A DNA stretch of 64,000 nt from Bacteroidaceae bacterium (lineage in GTDB: Bacteria; Bacteroidota; Bacteroidia; Bacteroidales; Bacteroidaceae). Positions 43,601-54,700 of the stretch are shown one piece after another; position 1 is the stretch's first letter, and each line of letters begins with the position of its first letter. The translations under genes and the position numbers were made by a program. The notes beneath the pieces were generated by a model that saw only the letters and a program-made list of their open reading frames with translations, was not told the origin of the DNA and made no database searches. Location of the stretch: contig CABIVS010000004.1 in the NCBI GenBank assembly GCA_902362375.1, positions 425,304 to 489,303 on the forward strand, in the 5' to 3' direction.

Positions 43601-46600
43601 TTAACAATTTGCGTGTTTTCTTCGATAAGCAGCCGGAGTAATATCATAAGCATTCTTAAAGCACCGGATAAAATAACTTGGATTAGAAAAGCCGTAATCA
43701 AATGCTATATCAGCAATCAGGGCATTGGGATCATTGATTAATTTTTCTGTTGCCTTTTTCAGTCTCAAAGATAAAATAAAGTCATTCGGGGTCTGTCCGG
43801 TCAATGCTTTCAGTTTGGTGAAAAGCAACGTTCTGCTCATGCACATCTCCCGTGCAAAAGTGGCTACGTCAAAGTCTGCATTATCAATATAAGATTCCAC
43901 AATCGCCGTAGCATCCATCAGCATCTTTTTATCGATCGGATTAAATGGAAGATCTTCCACTTTAGGTTCATCATTCCGGGCAAACCGCTGCTGGAGCAGT
44001 TTACGAGTCTGGATGATATTATTGCAACGGGCCACCAATATCTTGATATTGAAAGGTTTGGAGATATAATCATCCGCTCCCGTCTGCAAGCCCTCTAAGG
44101 TATGTTCTTCCCGGTTGCGGGCAGTCAGCAATACCACAGGAATATGACTGGTCTGCAAATTGCTTTTCAACTTCTCGCACATCTCCAGGCCGGACATGAC
44201 TGGCATCATAATATCACTCACAATCATCTGTGGTTGTAGTGAAGAAGCCTGCTCCAATCCTTCCTGTCCGTCGGCAGCCGTATATACATCATATATCTGT
44301 TCAAAAATCTGTGCCAACACCTTACGCATCTCCGGGTTATCCTCCACAATCAGTATTTTCACCGTTTTATCCGGCTTCACCATTTCCGAGATTTCTTGAG
44401 GCTCTATTACATAATGTTCGGCAACGCGTTCATCTGCAGAGGAAGATGCTTCCACATTCACATTTGCATCCCGGTGAAGAGTAACGATAAAAGACGTTAT
44501 TCCATTCGGCTCACTTTCCACTCCGATAGTTCCCTGATGCAATTCCACAATACCTTTTGCCATTGCCAGCCCGATACCCGATCCTTTGACAGTCCGTGTA
44601 GTTGTTGCCGAATCATCCTGCCAAAACCGTTCAAATACATGTTTGATCTTGGACTTTTCAATACCGACACCCAAATTGTTGACTGAAATCACAATGTCAT
44701 TCTCTCCTTCCGCTGCCAATTCTACAGAAATCCAGTCACCGGGCTTCGTATATTTAAAAGCGTTGGACAATAGATTATAGAACACTTTCTCTATCTGCGT
44801 CTTGTCAATATACAAATCCGCTTCTTTCAAAGTGGAAGAAAAACGGAGATCGATCTTATTCAGCTGCGCATAGCTATAGAAAGAACAACAAATCTCCTCT
44901 ATCACCGCAACAATATTCTCTTTGGAAATTTTCAATTTCAGATATCCCTGATCCTGCTTACGGATATCAATCACCTCATCCACCAGATTATTCATCCGGC
45001 GGGAGTTCTTATAAATCTCCAAAATCTTATTATACACCTCGGGGATCATGTCTTTATGCATCAGGAGCATCTCAAGCTGACTGGATATAAGCGTTAACGG
45101 AGTACGGAACTCATGCGATACATTGGTAAAGAAACGTAGTTTGGACTGGTTCACATTTTCGATATACTCTTTTTCCCGTTTCTCGGCCAATAGAGAATGT
45201 TGCAAGGTTTTCCGTATCCAGAACATACGGATAATATAGCCTGCAATAAGAATACCTGCCAATATCATCAGCAAAATAAACCATGCCCGTTGATAAACGG
45301 GAGCCTCCACTATCAGCTCAAAACTGGCAGAAGGTGCTTCCTGATCGTGAATGCGCAACTGGTCGCCACGAACATGAAAAGTATAACGCCCCGGATGAAG
45401 ATTGGTATAAGTAACCATCGTATTATCTCCCGCCTTCATATATTCGTTATCAAATCCTTCAAGTTTATATTCCAGACCGATGTTGGAAATATTATTCAGG
45501 GTATTACTCGCTATCTCAAAAGTGACGGAAGAATACCTGGGCGGCAATACTAATTGATGTTCATACAATACCGTTTCCTTGATAAGTCCCAACGAATCAA
45601 GGGGTTGAATTTCCGTATTATCCACAAGCACGCGTTTTACGAACACATTATACTCCACAGACTGCTTGTTCAGTTTCTCCTGGGCTATGGAAACGATGCC
45701 TGCCAGTCCACAGACATAAATATCGTGGTCGGACGCAATGTACAGCCCTCCGTCATTCACGTTATTCAAGGGAAAATCACTCTGCCTGTTATAGTTCTCG
45801 AATGTGGTAGTGGCTAGATTGAATTTAGAGAAACCGCCATTCGTTGCCACATAAATGGAACCGTCCAGCGGACTCTCTACCAATCCGGTGATAAATCCAT
45901 TCTCCAGTCCCTGCTTCGCTCCGTATCCTACAAAGATATCTTTCTTCTTATCGAACAGATAAATTCCCGATCCCGTCGATCCCAGCCATATACGTCCTTT
46001 TCTATCACATAAAATGTGATTAATGTGGTGCTGCGCCGTGCTCTGCGCTATTTGAGAGAAAGGATAACTATGGGAAATGCCTGCTTTCAAATTGACCCGT
46101 ATCAGATCAAAAGAAGTGGTCAGCCATAAATCCCCTTCTTTATCGAACGTCATATCCCAAACCTGCGACAAATGTCTGGAAGCTAAAGAAGGATGTTCGA
46201 AATGATGCAACCGGAGATGTTTTTTATCCAATACAAGCAGCCCACCCTTGGCGGCTATCAATAAGGAATCATGACCGGCAAACTCTATCATTTTTACCAG
46301 ATTATAGGCCCTGTCGACTGTTTTTCCTTCCGGAGTATCGATATTTTCCGAAATAGATTCTATATGTCCGGTCGACAGATTAATCCGGTTGATGCCCTGA
46401 TAAAGCGAAGCTACCCAAAGATAATCCGGTTCTTTCTCATAATACAGAGACTTCACAATCTTAAAAGACAGCTCTTGAGCATATAAATGTTTAAGCGGGA
46501 AAAAACGTTTGGCATGTTTATCATAATAGTTCAATCCGCTTCCTTCACTTGCAAACCAGATCCGCCCGGAACGGTCTTCGGCAATGGAACTGATGATATA

Positions 46601-47632
46601 GGAATTCAAATGCCCGCCAACAGCCGTAGACGAACGGTAAAAGTGATAAGCATCATTCGCTACATTATAATATTGTATTCCCTGATAGAAAGTGCCCAGC
46701 CATAAAGTTCCCGAAGTGTCGTAATGCATCGAAATGATGGAACGTGTATCGGCCGCCTCCACATTCAAGTCATATTCATAATCCGTAAACTCTCCGGTAG
46801 AGAGATTTAAAGTCTGCAAACCGGCATAAGTTCCGATATACAGAAGACTATCATTGGCTTGTGTCACATGGCGCACATTATCATGGTTGATCGTATGATC
46901 AGCCACCTTATTATATCTGTAATGAGTAAGCTCCCCATTTGCCTCCAACCGGGTAAGTCCCCGGTTTCTGGTAGCTATCCAGATGCTCCCGTTTCTGTCT
47001 TCCGTAATTGAATTAACAGCCCCCACATCAATATGACGGGTGATATGAGCAGCCTGATCGATACAATAAATACCCTTGGAAGAAGTACCCACCACCACGG
47101 TCTGATTCTGACGAACCATTAGACTGTTCATCAATACATCCCCGCCATCCGAAGAAAATGAAAAGAATAATTCGGGCGCCTGGTCAAGGTCACGATAACG
47201 ATAGATTTCTTTTCCGGTAGCTATCCACAACGCGTCGTGCGCATAGCAGATTCCTGCAACTTCTCCTTCACGCAGCACCTTAAAGCGGTTCAAACGCATG
47301 TCATAAAGAGTCACACTCTGCAAACTACGGATAAAAAGCAATCCTTCCCTGTTTCCGCAAACCTGCCGGATATTATTTATATTGATTGAATAGGGATTCG
47401 CGTTATCCGGTTTGAAGACTTCAAATTTACGACCGTCAAAGCGGTTCAGTCCGTCTTGAGTACCAATCCATAAAAAACCGAATTCATCCTGATAGAAACA
47501 ATTGACCGTTTGATGCGAAAGTCCTTGCCTTACATCTTTAAAACGCATATTAATATCCTTCGTCACATTTGCCATGCAACAAAGTACCGATATAAACAGG
47601 CAGTAAATAACAAGAAAGTTAGCTTTGGTCAT
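43601..47632 (-). CDS. Hybrid two-component system sensor/regulator (HTCS) of PUL 2
   Basis: 1343 residues from M10 at 47632, where the signal peptide (FLVIYCLFISVLCC) begins cleanly; the ATG at 47659 is the longer alternative. The periplasmic part (about 25-690) is built of propeller repeats (DEFGFLWIGTQDGLNRFDG and many similar), followed by a Y_Y_Y domain and one membrane segment (FILLMILAGILIAGYII). Then come HisKA (NVSHEFRTPLTLISSQLEML), HATPase (FTNVSH to GSGIGLAMAKGIVELHQG), a receiver domain (ILIVEDNPEMRKV, IVSDIMMPVMSGLEM) and an AraC-type HTH at the end. Such proteins bind an oligosaccharide in the periplasm and activate their own PUL. It is the first gene of PUL 2, facing away from the EamA gene. 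Confidence 0.95.
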   Translation of the reverse strand: MTKANFLVIYCLFISVLCCMANVTKDINMRFKDVRQGLSHQTVNCFYQDEFGFLWIGTQDGLNRFDGRKFEVFKPDNANPYSININNIRQVCGNREGLLFIRSLQSVTLYDMRLNRFKVLREGEVAGICYAHDALWIATGKEIYRYRDLDQAPELFFSFSSDGGDVLMNSLMVRQNQTVVVGTSSKGIYCIDQAAHITRHIDVGAVNSITEDRNGSIWIATRNRGLTRLEANGELTHYRYNKVADHTINHDNVRHVTQANDSLLYIGTYAGLQTLNLSTGEFTDYEYDLNVEAADTRSIISMHYDTSGTLWLGTFYQGIQYYNVANDAYHFYRSSTAVGGHLNSYIISSIAEDRSGRIWFASEGSGLNYYDKHAKRFFPLKHLYAQELSFKIVKSLYYEKEPDYLWVASLYQGINRINLSTGHIESISENIDTPEGKTVDRAYNLVKMIEFAGHDSLLIAAKGGLLVLDKKHLRLHHFEHPSLASRHLSQVWDMTFDKEGDLWLTTSFDLIRVNLKAGISHSYPFSQIAQSTAQHHINHILCDRKGRIWLGSTGSGIYLFDKKKDIFVGYGAKQGLENGFITGLVESPLDGSIYVATNGGFSKFNLATTTFENYNRQSDFPLNNVNDGGLYIASDHDIYVCGLAGIVSIAQEKLNKQSVEYNVFVKRVLVDNTEIQPLDSLGLIKETVLYEHQLVLPPRYSSVTFEIASNTLNNISNIGLEYKLEGFDNEYMKAGDNTMVTYTNLHPGRYTFHVRGDQLRIHDQEAPSASFELIVEAPVYQRAWFILLMILAGILIAGYIIRMFWIRKTLQHSLLAEKREKEYIENVNQSKLRFFTNVSHEFRTPLTLISSQLEMLLMHKDMIPEVYNKILEIYKNSRRMNNLVDEVIDIRKQDQGYLKLKISKENIVAVIEEICCSFYSYAQLNKIDLRFSSTLKEADLYIDKTQIEKVFYNLLSNAFKYTKPGDWISVELAAEGENDIVISVNNLGVGIEKSKIKHVFERFWQDDSATTTRTVKGSGIGLAMAKGIVELHQGTIGVESEPNGITSFIVTLHRDANVNVEASSSADERVAEHYVIEPQEISEMVKPDKTVKILIVEDNPEMRKVLAQIFEQIYDVYTAADGQEGLEQASSLQPQMIVSDIMMPVMSGLEMCEKLKSNLQTSHIPVVLLTARNREEHTLEGLQTGADDYISKPFNIKILVARCNNIIQTRKLLQQRFARNDEPKVEDLPFNPIDKKMLMDATAIVESYIDNADFDVATFAREMCMSRTLLFTKLKALTGQTPNDFILSLRLKKATEKLINDPNALIADIAFDYGFSNPSYFIRCFKNAYDITPAAYRRKHANC

Positions 47633-47763
47633 CAGTGTTTTTCGATAATTCGGATGCAATATTCGAGAAAATCCAAGATATATGCAAGCATTTATTCAAA
47701 AAACTGTCTGGCTACTACCTGTTAATTATCCCCCGGACTGCATATAGCTAATCCCCCGATCGA

Positions 47764-47871
47764 ATAAAATTAATCGTCTGACAGTTGATTCTTTTTCGTC
47801 TGACAGTTGTCAGACGAAAGTTCAACAGTAGTCAGACGCAAGTTCAACAACTGTCAGACGATTAATTTTAT
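47764..47871. repeat. Nested inverted-repeat array with 22-bp periodicity upstream of the HTCS gene
   Basis: The outer arms are a perfect 24-base inverted repeat: 47764-47787 (ATAAAATTAATCGTCTGACA plus GTTG) and its complement at 47848-47871. Inside is a near-perfect palindrome, CGTCTGACAGTTGTCAGACG (47797-47816). CGTCTGACAGTTG begins at 47775 and 47797. CAGACG in the opposite sense begins at 47811, 47833 and 47855. Every step is exactly 22 bases. The block CAGACG-A/C-AAGTTCAACA is repeated at 47811 and 47833. It occupies part of the 350-base gap between the divergent HTCS and EamA genes; the rest of the gap is A+T-rich with two ATCCCCCG words near 47728 and 47751. It could be a regulator-binding array, an RNA hairpin or a repeated extragenic element. 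Confidence 0.85.
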
Positions 47872-47956
47872 GCATAAACAAGATTAGTTCCCTCTTTACT
47901 AAGAAATAGTTTTTAGCATACGAAAGATTAAATTATACTATCAACCGCCTAAACGC

Positions 47957-47987
47957 TTGTTTATCATTAGTGAACTGCGTACTTTTG
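47957..47987 (+). promoter_or_regulatory. EamA gene promoter
   Basis: TACTTTTG (47980-47987) matches the -7 box, with TTG at 47957-47959, exactly 20 bases upstream, as -33 element. The ATG follows 22 bases after the -7 box. Confidence 0.7.
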
Positions 47988-48009
47988 CACGCCAATAAAA
48001 AATAGAACA

Positions 48010-48921
48010 ATGACCCCAAAAACCAAAGGTTTTATCTATGGAGCGATTGCCGCTGCCAGCTACGGTATGAATCCTCTTTTTGCACTTCCGCTCTATGCAG
48101 CCGGAATGAGTGTCGATACCGTTTTATTCTACCGTTATTTCTTCGCCGCAATCGTACTGGGTATTCTGATGAAAATGCAGCATCAATCCTTTGCGCTTCA
48201 CAAGGCAGACGTTTTGCCCTTAGTCATTATGGGATTGCTATTCTCTTTTTCATCACTGCTTTTGTTTATGAGCTATAATTATATGGATGCCGGAATAGCT
48301 TCTACCATTCTCTTCGTCTACCCGGTGATGGTAGCTGTCATTATGGGGATATTCTTCAAAGAAAAGATTTCCGCAATTACCGTCTTTTCCATCCTGCTGG
48401 CGCTTTCAGGTATCGCCTTGCTCTATCAAGGAGATGGAAACAAACCGCTGTCGACTTTGGGAATCATCTTTGTTCTGCTGTCCTCACTCTCTTATGCTAT
48501 ATATATAGTAGGCGTGAACCGTTCGACACTGAAAAACCTGCCGACCACCAAGCTTACATTCTACGCCATTTTGTTCGGACTATCGGTTTATATCGTCCGT
48601 TTAAATTTTTGTACGGAGCTACAAATAATACCGTCAGTCTGGCTCTGGGCCGACGTACTGACACTAGCCATTCTGCCGACTGCCGTATCACTGATCTGTA
48701 CCGCACTCGCCATCCATTACATAGGCTCTACTCCAACAGCCATACTGGGTGCCCTGGAACCGGTGACAGCTCTATTTTTCGGTGTTCTCCTGTTTCACGA
48801 AAAACTGACTCCCCGGTTAATGGCAGGTATTTTAATGATTATCACCGCTGTTACCTTGATTATCATCGGTAAGTCACTCATAAAAAAGATGGGAATGCTG
48901 TTGCAGATGAACAAAAAATAA
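48010..48921 (+). CDS. EamA/DMT family transporter
   Basis: 303 residues with ten hydrophobic segments in two related halves, the EamA (drug/metabolite transporter) arrangement. The first half begins GFIYGAIAAASYGMNPLFAL and contains SFSSLLLFMSYNYMDAGIAS; the second has LSYAIYIVGVNRSTLKNL and ALEPVTALFFGVLLFHEKLT, the typical end motif. It is an inner-membrane exporter or importer of small metabolites, substrate unknown. It is divergent from the HTCS gene and followed by frr after 51 bases; the frr promoter lies in its last codons. Confidence 0.92.
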   Translation: MTPKTKGFIYGAIAAASYGMNPLFALPLYAAGMSVDTVLFYRYFFAAIVLGILMKMQHQSFALHKADVLPLVIMGLLFSFSSLLLFMSYNYMDAGIASTILFVYPVMVAVIMGIFFKEKISAITVFSILLALSGIALLYQGDGNKPLSTLGIIFVLLSSLSYAIYIVGVNRSTLKNLPTTKLTFYAILFGLSVYIVRLNFCTELQIIPSVWLWADVLTLAILPTAVSLICTALAIHYIGSTPTAILGALEPVTALFFGVLLFHEKLTPRLMAGILMIITAVTLIIIGKSLIKKMGMLLQMNKK

Positions 48922-48931
48922 TATACTTTTG
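48901..48931 (+). promoter_or_regulatory. frr promoter
   Basis: TACTTTTG (48924-48931) with TTG (48901-48903) 20 bases upstream, an excellent match to the Bacteroides promoter. The -33 element lies inside the last codons of the EamA gene. The leader to the ATG is about 35 bases. Confidence 0.7.
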
Positions 48932-48972
48932 CTACTTAATCAATCAAAATGCAATTTTAAATCTCAAAAAAT

Positions 48973-49533
48973 ATGGTAGACGTAAAGACTTGCCTTGACA
49001 ATGCACAAGAAAAAATGGACATGGCCATCATGTATCTGGAAGAAGCACTGGCACATATCCGCGCTGGAAAAGCGAGTGCCCGCTTATTAGATGGTATCCG
49101 CGTAGATTCTTACGGAAGTATGGTGCCTATCAGCAATGTAGCAGCAATTACTACTCCGGACGCCCGCAGTATCGTAATCAAGCCGTGGGATAAAAGCATG
49201 TTCCGTGTTATCGAAAAAGCAATCATCGACTCTGACCTCGGTATCATGCCCGAAAACAATGGTGAAATGATCCGTATCGGTATTCCTCCTTTGACGGAAG
49301 AACGTCGTAAACAACTGGCAAAACAGTGTAAGGGAGAAGGTGAAACAGCTAAAGTAAGTGTACGTAACGCTCGTCGTGACGGTATCGACGCACTGAAGAA
49401 AGCTGTAAAAGACGGACTGGCAGAAGACGAACAGAAGAATGCGGAAGCCAAACTGCAAAAAATCCATGATAAGTATATCAAGCAAATCGATGATATGCTG
49501 GCTGAAAAGGATAAAGAAATTATGACTGTTTAA
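48973..49533 (+). CDS. frr: Ribosome recycling factor
   Basis: 186 residues, the standard length. It splits post-termination ribosomes with EF-G. Motifs: [20 protein letters not shown] with the conserved [20 protein letters not shown] (about 16-55), [20 protein letters not shown] near 65, and the three-helix bundle ending [20 protein letters not shown] and [20 protein letters not shown]. It is followed by an A+T-rich inverted repeat, then rsgA. Confidence 0.97.
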   Translation: MVDVKTCLDNAQEKMDMAIMYLEEALAHIRAGKASARLLDGIRVDSYGSMVPISNVAAITTPDARSIVIKPWDKSMFRVIEKAIIDSDLGIMPENNGEMIRIGIPPLTEERRKQLAKQCKGEGETAKVSVRNARRDGIDALKKAVKDGLAEDEQKNAEAKLQKIHDKYIKQIDDMLAEKDKEIMTV

Positions 49534-49630
49534 ATTGAAAATTGAGAATTAAAAATTGAGAAATAAAGTGCGGCATACTACATGTCACAGTTCATTCTCA
49601 TTTTTTAATTCTCAATTCTCAACCTCAATT
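49532..49630. repeat. Imperfect A+T-rich inverted repeat between frr and rsgA
   Basis: AATTGAGAATTAAAAA-type words run from 49532 to 49562 and reappear inverted at 49594-49630 (TTTTTTAATTCTCAATTCTCAA), with internal ATTGAGAATT copies. It fills the whole 98-base gap and can form a long hairpin with about 30 unpaired bases in the loop. It may serve as a terminator or mRNA stabiliser for frr. Confidence 0.6.
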
Positions 49631-49631
49631 T

Positions 49632-50564
49632 ATGAAGGGATTAGTAATCAAAAACACGGGTAGTTGGTATCAGGTGAAAACCGATGACGGACAATCTATC
49701 GAATGTAAAATCAAGGGTAATTTCCGACTGAAAGGGATTCGCAGCACCAATCCTGTCGCAGTGGGCGATCGTGTTCAGATTATACTTAATCAGGAAGGAA
49801 CTGCTTTTATCAGCGAGATCGAAGACAGGAAAAACTATATCATCCGCCGTTCTTCCAATCTTTCCAAACAATCCCACATCCTTGCCGCCAATCTCGACCA
49901 GTGTATGTTGGTAGCAACCGTCAACTACCCCGAAACTTCCACTATTTTCATTGACCGCTTTCTTGCATCCGCAGAAGCTTATCGCGTTCCCGTCAAACTC
50001 GTATTCAACAAGGTAGATGCTTACGACGAGGATGAACTCCGCTATCTGGACGCACTTATCAACCTATATACACAGATCGGTTACCCTTGTTTCAAGGTTT
50101 CTGCAAAAAACGGTAATGGGGTGGACGAAATAAAAAAGGCATTGGAAGGCAAGATCACTTTATTCTCCGGACATTCGGGAGTCGGCAAATCGACTCTTAT
50201 CAATTCCATACTGCCGGGCATAGAAGCCAAGACCGGCGAGATTTCTTCTTACCATAACAAAGGTATGCACACCACTACTTTCTCCGAAATGTTCCCCGTG
50301 GAGGGAAATGGCTACATTATCGACACTCCGGGCATCAAGGGGTTCGGCACATTCGATATGGAAGAAGAGGAAATCGGGCATTATTTTCCCGAAATATTCA
50401 AGACTTCCGCCGACTGCAAATATGGCAACTGCACTCACCGTCATGAACCCGGATGTGCCGTACGCAAGGCCGTAGAAGAACACCTTATCAGCGAATCGCG
50501 CTATACCTCTTATTTAAATATGCTGGAGGATAAAGAGGAAGGCAAATATCGGGCTGCTTACTGA
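49632..50564 (+). CDS. rsgA: Small ribosomal subunit biogenesis GTPase RsgA
   Basis: 310 residues. It helps late maturation of the 30S subunit. Order: OB-fold (about 1-65), then a circularly permuted GTPase domain with FNKVDAYD (G4) near 119, [12 protein letters not shown] (G1) near 178 and DTPGIKGFG (G3) near 233, then a zinc site [14 protein letters not shown] near 268-281. The permuted G4-G1-G3 order is diagnostic. Confidence 0.97.
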   Translation: MKGLVIKNTGSWYQVKTDDGQSIECKIKGNFRLKGIRSTNPVAVGDRVQIILNQEGTAFISEIEDRKNYIIRRSSNLSKQSHILAANLDQCMLVATVNYPETSTIFIDRFLASAEAYRVPVKLVFNKVDAYDEDELRYLDALINLYTQIGYPCFKVSAKNGNGVDEIKKALEGKITLFSGHSGVGKSTLINSILPGIEAKTGEISSYHNKGMHTTTFSEMFPVEGNGYIIDTPGIKGFGTFDMEEEEIGHYFPEIFKTSADCKYGNCTHRHEPGCAVRKAVEEHLISESRYTSYLNMLEDKEEGKYRAAY

Positions 50565-50661
50565 TTAACTCTTTTTTACCCTTTCTTTCTTTAAACCTTT
50601 CCCGACGGGGGAAGTCTAATCTCTAAAGATGTATCATAACTGCTATATACAATACTAAACC

Positions 50662-51747
50662 ATGAATAAAAAAACTAAATGGGGCATCATTATTCTTGTT
50701 GGTGCCGGAATTATCGGTGGAGGAATCTATTCACAATTACCGAAAAAAAACGACGAACTAGCAGCTGCCGACAAAGTGATGGGCGGCAATCAGAAAAAAG
50801 GAAAACAAGTTCTAAATGTAAATGCTAAAGTCATAAAGCCACAATCCCTGACAGACGAGTTTACCACTACCGGCGTACTTCTACCCGATGAGGAAGTGGA
50901 TTTGTCTTTCGAAACTTCGGGAAAAATTGTGGAAATCAACTTCGAAGAAGGAACGGCCGTAAAGAAAGGGCAGTTGCTTGCCAAAGTAAACGACCGGCAG
51001 TTGCAGGCACAATTACAACGCCTCGTTTCACAATTAAAACTGGCAGAAGACCGTGTATTCCGCCAAGACGCTCTGTTGAAACGGGATGCCGTCAGTAAAG
51101 AAGCTTACGAACAGGTGAAAACGGATTTGGCAACCCTGAACGCAGATATAGAGATCATCAAAACCAATATCGAGTTAACCGAACTTCGTGCTCCGTTCGA
51201 CGGAGTGATCGGACTTCGCCAAGTCAGTGTCGGTACTTATGCCTCTCCGACCACTGTTGTTGCCAAACTGACTAAAATCGCTCCATTGAAAGTGGAATTC
51301 TCCGTACCGGAACGTTATGCCAAGCAAATCAAAAAGGGGACTAACCTGAACTTCAGCGTTGAAGGAAACTTGGATGCTTTCGGCGCACAAGTGTATGCTG
51401 TGGAATCAGCTATTGACCCGAACCTGCATCAGTTTACCGCCCGTGCATTATACCCGAATGTCAATCACATCCTGCTTCCCGGCCGTTACGCAAGCGTGCT
51501 GTTGAAAAAGGATGAAATACCTAACGCAATTGCCATTCCCACAGAAGCAATTGTACCGGAAATGGGTAAAGACAAGGTCTATCTGTATAAATCAGGAAAA
51601 GCCGAACCGGTGGATATTATTACCGGCATCCGCACCGCATCTGAAGTGCAGGTGATCAGAGGATTACACATGGGAGATACCATCATTACTTCAGGAACAC
51701 TGCAACTACGTACCGGACTTGCCGTTACTCTTGACAACATTGATTAA
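50662..51747 (+). CDS. RND efflux periplasmic adaptor (MFP) subunit
   Basis: 361 residues, one N-terminal membrane anchor (WGIIILVGAGIIGGGIYS). The membrane fusion protein plan is seen: lipoyl-like halves (GKIVEINFEEGTAVKKGQLL near 94 and IELTELRAPFDGVIGLRQVS near 172) around a coiled-coil hairpin (RLVSQLKLAEDRVFRQDALL), then beta-barrel and membrane-proximal domains (GRYASVLLKKDE near 275). It links the inner-membrane pump to TolC. It is the first gene of a three-gene operon: 15 bases to the pump gene, which then overlaps the TolC gene. No clear TAnnTTTG box was found upstream. Confidence 0.95.
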   Translation: MNKKTKWGIIILVGAGIIGGGIYSQLPKKNDELAAADKVMGGNQKKGKQVLNVNAKVIKPQSLTDEFTTTGVLLPDEEVDLSFETSGKIVEINFEEGTAVKKGQLLAKVNDRQLQAQLQRLVSQLKLAEDRVFRQDALLKRDAVSKEAYEQVKTDLATLNADIEIIKTNIELTELRAPFDGVIGLRQVSVGTYASPTTVVAKLTKIAPLKVEFSVPERYAKQIKKGTNLNFSVEGNLDAFGAQVYAVESAIDPNLHQFTARALYPNVNHILLPGRYASVLLKKDEIPNAIAIPTEAIVPEMGKDKVYLYKSGKAEPVDIITGIRTASEVQVIRGLHMGDTIITSGTLQLRTGLAVTLDNID

Positions 51748-51762
51748 TAATACCAGCACCTT

Positions 51763-54700
51763 ATGAATATATCCGAATTAAGTATACGTCGCCCGGTATT
51801 AGCCACAGTATTAACGATCATCATCCTCCTTTTCGGATTCATCGGATACAATTATCTGGGTGTCCGTGAGTATCCGTCGGTGGATAATCCGATCATTTCT
51901 GTCAGCTGCTCTTATCCGGGAGCTAATGCCGATGTTATCGAGAATCAAATAACCGAACCGTTGGAACAGAATATCAACGGTATTCCCGGTATCCGTTCTT
52001 TGTCCAGTGTGAGTCAGCAGGGACAAAGCCGCATCACGGTAGAATTTGAATTGTCCGTCGATCTGGAAACGGCGGCCAATGACGTACGTGACAAGGTTTC
52101 ACGTGCCCAGCGTTATCTGCCCCGCGACTGTGACCCTCCGACCGTTTCAAAAGCGGACGCTGACGCCATGCCTATCCTGATGGTTGCTCTTCAAAGTGAC
52201 AAGCGCACGTTATTGGAATTGAGCGAAATCGCAGATTTGACTGTAAAGGAACAATTACAGACGATTGCCGACGTTAGTAGTGTATCTATCTGGGGAGAAA
52301 AACGTTACTCCATGCGCCTCTGGCTCGACCCGGTAAAGATGGCAGGATATGGTATTACTCCTATCGATGTTAAAAATGCCGTGGACAATGAAAACGTGGA
52401 ACTTCCTTCCGGTAGTATCGAAGGAAATACCACCGAACTGACTATCCGCACACTGGGATTGATGCATACTGCAGATGAATTCAATGATTTGATTATCAAA
52501 GAAGAGGATAACCGTATTGTACGTTTCAGTGATATCGGACGTGCAGAACTGGGACCCGCCGATATCAAGAGTTATATGAAAATGAACGGAGTTCCTATGG
52601 TAGGTGTCGTAGTCATTCCACAGCCGGGTGCCAACCATATTGAAATCGCGGATGCTGTATATCAGCGCATGGAGCAGATGAAAAAAGATTTGCCGGAAGA
52701 TGTGCACTATAATTATGGTTTTGACAACACCAAGTTTATCCGCGCATCTATCAATGAGGTTAAATCGACTGTATATGAAGCTTTTGTACTCGTAATCATC
52801 ATTATCTTCCTCTTCCTGCGTGACTGGCGCGTCACATTGGTGCCTTGTATCGTAATCCCTGTCTCTCTGATCGGAGCATTCTTTGTTATGTATCTGGCAG
52901 GATTCTCCATTAATGTACTTTCCATGCTCGCCATCGTACTGTCGGTGGGGTTGGTGGTGGACGACGCCATCGTTATGACAGAAAATATTTATATCCGTAT
53001 TGAAAAGGGAATGGCTCCCAAAGAAGCGGGAATAGAAGGAGCTAAAGAAATCTTCTTTGCCGTCATCTCAACGACTATCACGCTGGTTGCCGTATTCTTC
53101 CCTATCGTCTTTATGGATGGAATGACAGGACGATTGTTCCGGGAATTCAGTATCGTTATTTCGGGTTCAGTCATCATTTCTTCATTTGCGGCATTGACTT
53201 TCACTCCGATGCTGGCAACGAAATTGCTTATAAAGAGGGAAAAGCAAAGTTGGTTTTATGCGAAGACCGAGCCATTCTTCGAAGGAATGAACCGGCTGTA
53301 CAGCCGGTCACTTGCCGCTTTCCTCAGCAAACGCTGGATTGCTCTTCCATTTACCTTCATCACCATTTGCCTGATCGGTTTTCTATGGAATGCCATTCCC
53401 GCAGAAATGGCTCCACTTGAGGACCGTTCGCAAATCAGTATTAACACCCGGGGGGCAGAAGGTGTCACTTACGAATATATCCGGGATTACACGGAGGATA
53501 TTAATCAACTGGTAGACTCTATCCTTCCCGATGCGGAAGCTGTTACCGCCCGTGTATCCAGTGGTAGCGGAAATGTACGCATCACATTGAAGGATATGCA
53601 AGACCGTAACTACACACAGATGGAAGTTGCCGAGAATATCTCGAAAGCGGTACAGAAGAAAACGATGGCACGTTCATTCGTACAGCAGCAATCTTCTTTC
53701 GGCGGACGCCGTGGAAGTATGCCCGTCCAATACGTACTTCAAGCCACCAATCTGGAAAAATTAGAAGAAGTGCTGCCTAAATTTATGGCTAAGGTATACG
53801 AAAATCCTGTTTTCCAAATGGCGGACGTCGACTTGAAATTCAGCAAGCCGGAAGCCCGTATACAAATCAACCGTGACAAGTCCAGCATCATGGGGGTAAG
53901 CACTAAAAACATTGCTCAGACATTGCAATACGGATTGAGCGGTCAGCGTATGGGATATTTCTATATGAACGGGAAACAGTATGAAATTCTGGGGGAAATC
54001 AATCGCCAGCAACGTAACAAGCCTGCCGACCTGAAAGCTATTTATGTACGTAGCAATAATGGGGATATGATTCAGCTGGATAACTTGATTGAACTGGAGA
54101 GCGGAATTGCTCCTCCAAAGTTATATCGCTACAACCGGTTTGTGTCTGCTACCATTTCCGCAGGTTTGGCGGATGGCAAAACAATCGGACAAGGTCTCGA
54201 CGAAATGGACAAGATTGCCAAAGAGACACTCGATGATACCTTCCGTACTGCTCTGGCAGGAGACTCCAAGGAATATCGCGAAAGTTCTTCCAGTCTGATG
54301 TTTGCTTTCATTTTGGCAATCCTTCTGATCTATCTGATTCTGGCCGCCCAGTTTGAAAGTTTCAAAGATCCGTTGATTATTATGTTGACAGTGCCGTTGG
54401 CTATTGCCGGAGCCTTGGTATTCATGTATTTCAACAATATTACAATGAATATTTTCAGCCAGATCGGTATTATCATGCTGATCGGCCTGGTGGCAAAGAA
54501 TGGTATTCTTATTGTAGAATTTGCCAATCAGAAACAGGAAGCCGGAGAGGACAAAATAAACGCTATTAAAGATGCCGCCCTGCAACGCCTACGTCCGATT
54601 CTGATGACTAGTGCTTCTACGGTCTTGGGACTTATCCCGCTGGCGTTTGCCACCGGAGAAGGTTGTAACCAACGTATTGCCATGGGTGCGGCAGTTGTGG

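Noticed and set aside
47764..47871. CRISPR-like periodicity
   Set aside because: The 22-base step comes from heptamer cores within overlapping inverted repeats; there are no 20-40 base unique spacers between identical repeats and no cas genes nearby.
49087..49485. 132- and 123-codon minus-strand frames over frr
   Set aside because: They are shadows of the highly conserved frr gene.
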